From positions 124,001-188,000 of the forward strand of contig NZ_FMDF01000182.1 of the NCBI RefSeq assembly GCF_900091955.1: a DNA stretch of 64,000 nt, written 5' to 3'. Source of the DNA: Streptomyces sp. Ncost-T10-10d. Its GTDB lineage: Bacteria > Actinomycetota > Actinomycetes > Streptomycetales > Streptomycetaceae. Positions within the stretch are counted from its first letter, which is position 1, and every line of letters starts with the position of its first letter. A model generated the notes under the pieces. It had not been told where the DNA came from, did not search any database, and saw only the letters and a program-made list of their open reading frames with translations. Position numbers and translations under genes: made by a program. Shown here piece by piece: positions 51,570-59,400 of the stretch.

Positions 51570-51580
51570 GTGACCGTCAC
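51570..51580. promoter_or_regulatory. Short dyad in the divergent promoter of the DUF262 operon
   Basis: GTGAC-C-GTCAC, a 5-bp inverted repeat with a 1-bp spacer, lies 43 bp upstream of the DUF262 start next to TACGAT, a plausible -10 on the minus strand. Candidate operator only. Confidence 0.35.
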
Positions 51581-51625
51581 ATCGTAGGTCGCTGTACCTT
51601 CGGAGCCCGGTGAGAGGGGGAGCTG

Positions 51626-53221
51626 GTGCTGGGGAAACGCTATGACCAGCGTGTGCTGGTGCTCGTCGAGGTACGGGGGGAGCAACGCGACTGGGACGAG
51701 GCGGAGCGGGTGTTCGACCAGCGGGGATGGCCGGTCGTGACTGCGTTCGCCCGTGGTGAGGGCGCGTCGCGGGGTGTGCTGCGCGAGTCCGCCTCGGCAC
51801 GGTTGTACTCCGTCGAGGTGCGGTTCTTCGGAGCCCGCAACCGGCGCACCGAGCAGGCGGCCGCCTGGCGGGTGGAGCAGCTGGCACGGGCGGCCGATCT
51901 GGAGATGTACGCCCGGCGCTGCGAGCTGGTGGACCGGGACCGGGAACAGCTGACCGGCTGGCGGGTGCATACGGTTGATCACAGACCACCTCGCGCACCC
52001 GCCTCGAGGCCGCTGACGTGGATGGCGAGATTGCGCCGAGCGGCCACAGTGTCACGTGCGCGCATTTCGGAGAGGTGCGGCTACCGCGACACCGGAATGG
52101 TGGTCACGGGTACGGCATCGGAAGCCCGTCGGCTCTCCCGAATGAACCTGCCCGGAGGTTCCGCTCCCGGGGCTGCCGTCGATGTACGGCCGTTCTACGG
52201 TCGGGAGCGAAGCCACATTGTTCCGCGTCGCGAGGAGGACGGTTGGCAGCGAATGTTCCGCGTCGTGGCCTGGCTGTTCGCCATGGTCTTCTGCGCGACG
52301 ATCGCCCGGCAACACAGCGGTGTGCGGGCATGGGTGTGGGCCGGCATCGCGGTGCTGTGTTTCGTCGGGGGAGCCCGGCTTGCATATGGCCTGTTCGCGG
52401 TCGGCGGCCGTGCGGGGGGTCTTCTCATGTGCGGTGTGGTGGCGGTGTACCTCCGTGCCGTCTCCTTCGGCGCGGGCACGGGGAACGGCAGAGGCTGGAC
52501 TCCGGTGGAGATGCTGTCGGTCTTCGCCGTCATGGCGACGGTGGGAGGGATCTGGCTGCTGGTCCGCCAGTGGACATGGGGTGAATGGCTCGCCTGTGCG
52601 GCGCCGCTCGTCTTCACGGTCGCCGTGTCCTTTGTGGTGGCCTCCGGATCGGTGCTGCACGCGCTGTACGCGGACAGTCTCGGCGTGGCACCCGATGACC
52701 TCGGCGTCCCCGGGATCGGGCAGGCCGCGTCGGCGGTGAAGCTGTTGAGCCTGCTCAGCTATGCCCTGTTCGTTCCGGCCCTCTGGGGCATCGCGAAGCA
52801 CGCGCACGCACCGTTCGTCAGCCCCGTCGCGCGGCTGGGTGTCCCGTTGTACGTGCTCACCCAGGTAATGGTGGTGTCGGTGTGTGGGCTGGGGGCCCTG
52901 GACTCGGCGCGTGAGGCGGTCGAGGACTTCCGTACGGCCGCGGTCCGGAAGACGGCGCCACCTTCGTACTTCGGGGTGGAACCGGAGTGGGTGTGTGCCG
53001 AGCCGACGGTTCCCGCGGCGAAACTCGGCAGCCGGGGTGGTGTTCTGAAGCCCGAGCGTCCGTACCTGTCGTTCGGGGAGGCAGGAGGAACGGTGTCGCT
53101 CTGGGACGAGTCGGCGGGCACGGCACTGCAGATGCCCGCCGAGCAGGTACGCCTCGTTCCTGCGGCCGACGGCCGGGTCCGGTGCACCTTCTCGTACGGG
53201 ACCCTGCTGAAGGACGGCTGA
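51626..53221 (+). CDS. Seven-helix membrane protein of unknown function
   Basis: A 531-residue protein with a GTG start at 51626 after GAGGGGGAGCTG. Residues 1-205 are soluble: a compact domain (YDQRVLVLVEVRGEQRDWDE ... VEVRFFGARNRRTEQAAAW) then a basic linker. About seven membrane helices follow from 210 to 435 (VVAWLFAMVFCATIA, VWAGIAVLCFVGGARLAYGL, LLMCGVVAVYLRAV, MLSVFAVMATVGGIWLLV, LVFTVAVSFVVASG, LLSYALFVPALWGIA, LYVLTQVMVVSVCGLGAL). An extracytoplasmic or cytoplasmic C-domain of about 95 residues has WVCAEPTVPAAKL. I recognise no family. It lies between a defence operon (divergent, 98 bp) and a nuclease gene (convergent, 6-bp gap), so an effector role is conceivable; a housekeeping role is equally open. 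Confidence 0.75.
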   Translation: MLGKRYDQRVLVLVEVRGEQRDWDEAERVFDQRGWPVVTAFARGEGASRGVLRESASARLYSVEVRFFGARNRRTEQAAAWRVEQLARAADLEMYARRCELVDRDREQLTGWRVHTVDHRPPRAPASRPLTWMARLRRAATVSRARISERCGYRDTGMVVTGTASEARRLSRMNLPGGSAPGAAVDVRPFYGRERSHIVPRREEDGWQRMFRVVAWLFAMVFCATIARQHSGVRAWVWAGIAVLCFVGGARLAYGLFAVGGRAGGLLMCGVVAVYLRAVSFGAGTGNGRGWTPVEMLSVFAVMATVGGIWLLVRQWTWGEWLACAAPLVFTVAVSFVVASGSVLHALYADSLGVAPDDLGVPGIGQAASAVKLLSLLSYALFVPALWGIAKHAHAPFVSPVARLGVPLYVLTQVMVVSVCGLGALDSAREAVEDFRTAAVRKTAPPSYFGVEPEWVCAEPTVPAAKLGSRGGVLKPERPYLSFGEAGGTVSLWDESAGTALQMPAEQVRLVPAADGRVRCTFSYGTLLKDG

Positions 53222-53227
53222 CCCCTG

Positions 53228-54706
53228 TCAGCCCGGGGAACGCTCGTCGGGTTCGAAGAACGACATCTGGTCCCCGAGCAGCGCCGGCTTCGACTTGCCG
53301 ACTTTCGAGGGAGTGGCGGGGGCACGCTTCTTGGCCTGGCGTTTACCAGCCTTGCGGGAGTGGGCGCGCCGTTGCCGCTCCCGTACCGTCTCCCCAGGGA
53401 GGCGGCCGTCCCCGAGTTCCGCCGCGATAGTGACGGAGTACCCCTCCAAGGCACGCTCCGACCCCAGAGCGAGCAGTTCCTCCCGGGACGTGCCCACGGT
53501 CCCGGCCAGGCCGTGCTTGACGAGCTCGACGAACTGGCTGTTGATCAAGTGCCGGTCGGCGTAGGAGTAGCCGAGGCGTCTGCCGCCGTTCGGTCCCAGA
53601 GTGCAGTCGTCCTGGAGGAGCAGGCGTACGTAGGACAACGGGAGGTACATGCCCGCTGCGGGACCGCCGGGGTCGGCCTGGCTGTCCTCCGGCCAGTAGG
53701 CGAGCTTGAGGAAGCAGGGATCGCTTCCCAGCCGCCAGTCGTGAGGAGCGTGGGGCTGCCGGCTGGCCTGCGCCACGGCCTCCAGCCGGTCGAGCTGGTC
53801 GCGCAGGCGGTCGTCCACGTACACCCAGCGCTCGATGGAGGGGAGGCGTTTGTACTGGACCATCACGAAACTTCCGGTGGCCTCGTGGTAGTAGATCAGG
53901 TCGCTGCCCAGCCGTCCCTCAACGGGAGTGGCGTTGACGTTGGCGACTTCGATGTACCGCCCTTCGTGTTCGAATACGTGGATGTCGCAGCGGAAGTCCG
54001 GGCCGTCCCAGGGCCGGAGGAGCCTCGGGCCGGGCATGGAATGGGCGGCATCGTGCTCGATCAGACTCTGTTCGGTGGGTTCGGGGATCAGCCCGGCGAG
54101 GTAGGTGTCGTGGCGACTCGGGGGACGGAGCCATGCGCTGAGAGGAGCGAGAGGGAACTCGCCGATGGTGAGCGCAAGGCGCGCGGAGTCGTATTGCTCC
54201 TGCCAGGAGCGGTCCTCGACGCGGGAACTGTCGAAGGGGGCCTGATTCGCGACGCTGGTCAGATGGTCGAGAAGCTCGGCGAACCGTGGTCCGAGACCGC
54301 GCAGCGCGGCGACGAGGCACTGACCGAGCTCGTCGGGGAGTACAGCGACTTCGCTGGAGAGCATGGAGGTGAGTTCTGCGGCGTCCTCCCGGGACAGCGA
54401 CGCTGTCACTGCGGCCAGCTCCACCCGCGCGGGACTGCGCCACAGCGGCTCCACCCTGATCAGGGCGTCCCGGGTGGCGATCTTTCTGCCCTTGGGGTGT
54501 TTCACCACGCCGAGCCAGCGCAGCTGGTAGGCGGGGTCGGCGGTGCCTGACGCGGGACGGATACGCGCGAACACGAGCGTGACCTGGGGAGACAGGTCTC
54601 GTGGCCGCATGGACGAACCCATGGTCTTGCCCATGAACTGGTCCAGCTGCAACTGCCAGTCGATGTCGTCGAGTTCTTCTGCGGAGAGGGAGATTGCGTA
54701 GACCAC
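53228..54706 (-). CDS. Putative PD-(D/E)xK nuclease, paralogue of the gene at 34.2-35.5 kb
   Basis: A 492-residue protein. Residues 260-285 read EGRLGSDLIYYHEATGS followed by FVMVQYKRL: Glu, G-x-D and QxK, the same pattern as the 450-residue protein at 34159-35511. Other shared blocks are RWVYVDDRLRDQL, GSDPCFLKL, AAGMYLPLSYVRLLL, GPNGGRRLG and the closing RHLINSQFVELVKHGLAGT. The C-terminal 50 residues are a basic tail (RERQRRAHSRKAGKRQAKKR) that could bind DNA and is absent in the paralogue. GTG at 54706 has no strong ribosome site. Nuclease activity is inferred. Confidence 0.72.
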   Translation of the reverse strand: MVYAISLSAEELDDIDWQLQLDQFMGKTMGSSMRPRDLSPQVTLVFARIRPASGTADPAYQLRWLGVVKHPKGRKIATRDALIRVEPLWRSPARVELAAVTASLSREDAAELTSMLSSEVAVLPDELGQCLVAALRGLGPRFAELLDHLTSVANQAPFDSSRVEDRSWQEQYDSARLALTIGEFPLAPLSAWLRPPSRHDTYLAGLIPEPTEQSLIEHDAAHSMPGPRLLRPWDGPDFRCDIHVFEHEGRYIEVANVNATPVEGRLGSDLIYYHEATGSFVMVQYKRLPSIERWVYVDDRLRDQLDRLEAVAQASRQPHAPHDWRLGSDPCFLKLAYWPEDSQADPGGPAAGMYLPLSYVRLLLQDDCTLGPNGGRRLGYSYADRHLINSQFVELVKHGLAGTVGTSREELLALGSERALEGYSVTIAAELGDGRLPGETVRERQRRAHSRKAGKRQAKKRAPATPSKVGKSKPALLGDQMSFFEPDERSPG

Positions 54707-54724
54707 GGACGGCAGCGTATGGGA

Positions 54725-55195
54725 TCACCGGTCCGGGGGAGTGCTGATCTCCGCCCAGACGGTCTTACCGGGGGCGGCTACGCGGGGTGTGGTGCCCCAG
54801 TGGGTGGCGAGGGCCGCCACGAGGAGCAGGCCACGGCCGGCTTCGGCGTCCGGCACGGGGGAGGCGAGGTCGGGAATCCGCTCGGTGCGGGTGTCGGTGA
54901 CCTCGATACGGATGGTCGTGGCGTCGGCGTCCGAGTCGACGGTGAGGCGGACATGGAAGTCCCGGCCGGGGACGTGGCCGTGGCGCACGGCGTTCGCGGT
55001 GAGCTCGGCGGCGAGGAGGGTGACGGTGTCGTTGGCGGTCGTGTTGTACGGGTGGCCCCAATCGTGGAGCCGGTGCGAGACGAGACGCCGGGCGAGCCGT
55101 GCGCCGCGTGGGGTGGATGTGAAACGCATGTCGAACTCCTGGGCGGGGGCACTGGGTTCGTGCTCCGGCTGTGTGGGGTGAGTTGTGGATTTCAT
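54725..55195 (-). CDS. Anti-sigma-factor-like ATP-binding protein (HATPase, RsbW/SpoIIAB type)
   Basis: A 156-residue GHKL ATPase: N-box LLAAELTANAVRHG, G1 VTDTRTER, G2 AGRGLLLVAALATHWG. Streptomyces genomes carry dozens of these next to an XRE-DUF5753 gene and a DUF397 gene, as here; they are thought to act in regulatory or developmental signalling, and some are anti-sigma-like. ATG at 55195 is the first start of the coding-like segment. Divergent from the XRE regulator with 147 bp between. Confidence 0.88.
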   Translation of the reverse strand: MKSTTHPTQPEHEPSAPAQEFDMRFTSTPRGARLARRLVSHRLHDWGHPYNTTANDTVTLLAAELTANAVRHGHVPGRDFHVRLTVDSDADATTIRIEVTDTRTERIPDLASPVPDAEAGRGLLLVAALATHWGTTPRVAAPGKTVWAEISTPPDR

Positions 55196-55342
55196 GCCGC
55201 CAACGGTGGCGTTGCGTGAGTACCGTTGACCAGGAGTGACGCGCGGACGGGTACGGGCTGTATGCGTCGGTGCGGAGGGTGTCGGCGGTACGGGGCGTGA
55301 CCGGCGGGACGGCCGGGGCGTTGGGCGTGGGAGGTGCGGATC

Positions 55343-56182
55343 ATGGACGATCAGCAGGCGGAAGTCGGGTACGAGACCGAGCAGGGGGCGACAGGCATCC
55401 TGCAGGTCTTCGGGCGGCAGCTGAAGCGGTTCCGGGAGTGGGCGGGACTTGAAAGACCGGAGTTCGGGGCGAGGACGGGGTACTCGGCGTCGACCATCGC
55501 GGCGTTCGAACAGGGGAGGCGGATCCCGCCGGGGAAGTTCATCGACCAGGCGGATGAGTTGCTGGGTGCGCGCGGCATCTTGAAGGAGATGAAGGAGGAG
55601 GTGGCGCGGGCTCAGTACCCGGCGTTCTTCCAGGGCGCGGCAAAGCTGGAGAAGGGGGCCGTGGAACTGCATGTGTTTGCAACGAAGGCCATTCCGGGTT
55701 TGCTGCAGACGGAGGAGTACGCGCGGGCGGTCTGTGTGATGTGGCGGCCGTTGCTGGCCGAGGAGACCGTCGAGCAGCGAGTGGCGGCGCGTCTGGCTCG
55801 GCAGGCGATCTTCTCGCGGATGCCGCAGCCCACCATCAGCTTCGTCATCGAGGAGTCGCTCCTGCACCGCCCGTTCGGAGGGCGGGCTGTCATGCGCGGC
55901 CAGTTGGAGCTGATCCTTCTTTGCGGGCAGCGGCGCAACGTCGAAATCCAGGTGATGCCGACCGAGGTGGAGGAGCACGCTGGACTTGAAGGTCCCTTCA
56001 CCTTGATCGAAACACGAGAGGGGCGGAGGATCGCCTACGTGGAGGGGTACAAGGACAGCCGTCTGTACACAGAGCGGAAGTCGGTCCGAGAGCTTGAGGA
56101 GCAGTACGGCATCCTCAGGGCACAGGCGCTCACTCCGCGCGAAACTCTTGCCCTCGTCGAGAAGCTGCTGGGAGATGCATGA
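55343..56182 (+). CDS. XRE-family regulator with DUF5753 (Scr1-like)
   Basis: A 279-residue protein. Helix-turn-helix at about 20-75 (LKRFREWAGLERPEFGARTGYSASTIAAFEQGRR), then the DUF5753 domain (VFATKAIPGLLQTEEYARAV, FVIEESLLHRPFGG, VEIQVMPTEVEEHAGLEGPFTL). ATG at 55343 follows GGAGGT; a GTG three codons upstream is less likely. The stop overlaps the start of the DUF397 gene (ATGA). These pairs behave as regulator and small partner in Streptomyces. Confidence 0.92.
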   Translation: MDDQQAEVGYETEQGATGILQVFGRQLKRFREWAGLERPEFGARTGYSASTIAAFEQGRRIPPGKFIDQADELLGARGILKEMKEEVARAQYPAFFQGAAKLEKGAVELHVFATKAIPGLLQTEEYARAVCVMWRPLLAEETVEQRVAARLARQAIFSRMPQPTISFVIEESLLHRPFGGRAVMRGQLELILLCGQRRNVEIQVMPTEVEEHAGLEGPFTLIETREGRRIAYVEGYKDSRLYTERKSVRELEEQYGILRAQALTPRETLALVEKLLGDA

Positions 56183-56382
56183 ACACCGAAGATTCTGCTG
56201 GAACCGTGCCTGAGTCGGCCTGGTTCAAGAGCAGTTACAGCACCGGATCGGGCGGCGAGTGCGTGGAGGTGGCGAACGCCGTCGGTTCGACGCACGTCCG
56301 TGACTCGAAGAACAAGGCCGGGGCCATGCTGAGCTTCGACGCGGGCCACTGGGCGACGTTCGTCGCCTTCGCGTCGCGCTGA
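56179..56382 (+). CDS. DUF397 small protein
   Basis: A 67-residue DUF397 protein with the usual core AWFKSSYSTGSGGECVEVA and VRDSKNKAGAMLSF. It is translated with the XRE-DUF5753 gene through an ATGA overlap. DUF397 proteins, including BldB-neighbour types, are small partners of these regulators. Confidence 0.94.
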   Translation: MNTEDSAGTVPESAWFKSSYSTGSGGECVEVANAVGSTHVRDSKNKAGAMLSFDAGHWATFVAFASR

Positions 56383-56399
56383 CCTGCACAGCAACGCGA

Positions 56400-56425
56400 G
56401 CCGCGCCAACCCTGGTTGGCGCGGC
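56400..56425. terminator. Bidirectional terminator
   Basis: A 12-bp inverted repeat GCCGCGCCAACC / GGTTGGCGCGGC separated by CT, followed by a pyrimidine-rich stretch. It lies between the DUF397 gene (+) and the methyltransferase gene (-). Confidence 0.85.
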
Positions 56426-56437
56426 CCGTTCGTCTTC

Positions 56438-59400
56438 CTACGCGTCAGCCTTCACGGGCGGCGTCCACCGGCCAGCAGCGATCTCCGCGTCGAGCCGAGC
56501 GGAGAAGTGCGCGTGCGCAGCCCGCATCTCGGTCTCGCGGTCGGCCTTGTAGAAGGGCGCGGTGTACCCCTCGGGCGGCGGGACGGTGGCCGGGTTGGCC
56601 AGGTGATCGAGGAGAGCCGGGTAGGTCTCCTTGGTCTGGCCGAACCCGTGGGTGTGGTGGCTAGCTGCGATCTTGCGGCCATTGGCGTCGAAATACATCT
56701 CCGACTCGCGTTGGGCCAGGATGTAAAAGCGCGACCTGTAGATCGTTGTCAATTGGTCGGCGCTGATGCCGAGCCACACTGAGACAAGGGCGTCCAATTC
56801 GACTAGTGCGGCACGCCGTTCGTACTCGCTGCGAAGCGGAGTGTCGTGTGCCCAAGCTGGTGCTAGGTGCTGCGCGAGGAGTGAGAGATTAGGCCAAGAG
56901 TGCGCCCAGTCCTCGTAATGTGGCCACGTGGCGTGGAATAGCTCCTCCCAGAGGGGGGCATAAGCGTTGGTCAGGCAGTTGAGGCGCAGTGTACGAAGAA
57001 GGAGCGCGGGAGCCAGGGGGTGATTTGAAGCGGGTGCAGGCATCTTGACTGCGTCCGAAACCACAAGATGGGAACGGCTCGTGATGCGGAGTAGGTAGTC
57101 GAGGGGCAGGGAAGCCCAGAATCCGGCATTCAAGGCAGTGGTGAGGTTGTCTGCGAGTGCCATTGAGCGCACCGTGTCGAGGTGTGCCGGACCTGGCGGA
57201 ATCAGAGCTGCGAACAGGCTCCGCTCAGTGTCGAGGGGGATCATGCTTCGCCAGGCGAGACGGAAATATTTCGTGTACGGGGCACCATCCCATTGATCCT
57301 GGGCGTTGAGATAGCGATCTGGGTCACACGCGCGCACGTAGTTAGTGCGAGGAACCACTTCCTCGGGGAGCCGTGTGAGGTCCCAAGATTCGTAGTCGTT
57401 CCGATTTCGCAGCGGGATGTTCGGCTGCTTCTCGAACGGGGTGGCGATACCGAAATGGGGTCCTTGGAGAATGGCCTCTGAGAGTGTGAAGGGCGCGCCA
57501 GTGGCATGACGGTACAGTCCGAGCTTCTTCGTAGCCAGATTCTCGAACATTCCGACGCTGATGCGAGGGTTCTGTGCTCCCAGGCGATTTCTGAACGAAG
57601 AGAGTGCAGTGATGGCGCCTTGCTCGTTGCCGGTTACCGGATAGAGCATGGTGGCCTGACGGGCCGACCCATCTGCCTCACCGGAAAGTTCTTGCCATTG
57701 GGCTAGGAGGTCATCGTTGACAATTACAAGACGGGCCCGGTGTGGGCGGACATCCCAAGAGCCCTCATGCTTGATGCCGGGGGAATTTCCAGCCCCGTTG
57801 TGGGATAGTGACGCAGATAGGGTCTCCGGCGCAAAAAGCCAACTCATGTGCTTAAAGTTTACGACACCTGGGTGGCTGTAGATATTGATCGAGAATTGTC
57901 GCGTTTCTTTAATCTCGGTGAAAATGCGACGCTGATTCCAATAATGTGCATGGAGGCGCAGGTGTGTGTATGTTGCCGCCCGGAGCAGGCCTTCCTGTGC
58001 TCCGCTGAAGTGAGTGTCTGGGTGGATTAGGCCAGTCATTCCGGGTGGGCTTGAATTTTTCCATGTCTGACACATGAATGCGCGGTAGAGATTGGCGCGG
58101 GTTCCGGCGATTAGGGGATATGTGGATTCACTTCCGAGTGTGGCTACCGTGCCGGAATTGTTCGAGAGTTCATTCAGGAAGAACGATTTCCTTGCGCCTC
58201 CCTTGATTATTTCCTCCTTCCGCTCGCGCCACTCTGTCATGTCTGGCTTGTCCGTGAGGGAGAACCACGGATCCAGCTCGGCCAGTATGGTGCGCTCATC
58301 CCAGTCGGGACGTACCCAAGGCGGGTTGCCCACCTGGAGGTCGTATCCGCCCCGCTCAAAGACCTGCGCATACTCCAGCTCCCAGTGGAAGAACCCCTGC
58401 TGCGTGGCGATGTCCTTCGACTGGGCCGCCCACGGGAACCTGGACTCCAACCAGTAAGACCGATCCATCCCCATCAAGTCCGGCAGCGCGTCCTCATACG
58501 GCGTCAGCTCCGTCAAGGACTCGAACTCGGCGACCAGCGATTCCGCCGGCACGTCCTGCGTCCCCAGCAGCGACTCCGCGAAGTCGATCCAGTCGTCCAG
58601 GTTCGCCAGCGGGATCACCTCGCGGCGCCGATCAGCGATGGACTCCTTGCGGCGGCCCATCCGGCGCTTGGCCACGGCCTCCTGGGTGAGGGAGAGTTGC
58701 TTGGCCTCCGTGCCGAAACCGGGGAGGGCCTCTTCCTCCCAGGACATCAGGACTCCGGCGTCCTCGTCCTCCGCCCCCGAGACGACCACCTCGTACGCGG
58801 CCGACTGCTCGGCCAACTCCGCCGCCTGCCGGTAACGAGGATTCGTACCATTCAGCAGCGACGTCTCCTGGACCGGCCAGAACCACAGCGCGCACCACGC
58901 GTCCATCAGCGTCTTCAGGCGCCAGTACGGGGTGTCTACCGCCTCAAGGTCCGCCAGGACCTCTTCTCGCTGGACCGCCTCCACCGGCTGCCGCAGCCAC
59001 TCCGGCTCCGCGTCCCAGACGTCGATCTTGCGGCTGATGTCCCGCTCGGAGATCTCCAGGCGGCGCACCACCAGCTGCCACAGGTACTCCGCTCGGCGCG
59101 CGAGTCCCTGGAGACGGACCGTCTGCTTCGCGCTCGGCGACTTCGTGATCGCCTTGCGCCAGGCGCCGAGTGCCTTCGCCTCCTCCGGCGCCAGGGCCTT
59201 CGCCTCCTTCTCGGCGGCAACAGCGCCCCACTCCTTCGCCGGGAGGAGGAAGTGGTGGACCGAGCCCGACGGCAGCCCCGACCCCGCATCCGAGAGAGGG
59301 AAGCGTTCAGGCGTGGCGCCCAGCCAGCCGCCCTTCTTCAGGCGTTCCGGGCCGTAGATCTCCCTACGGCCGCCAATCAGGGAGTTGCCCCGTCGCAGGT

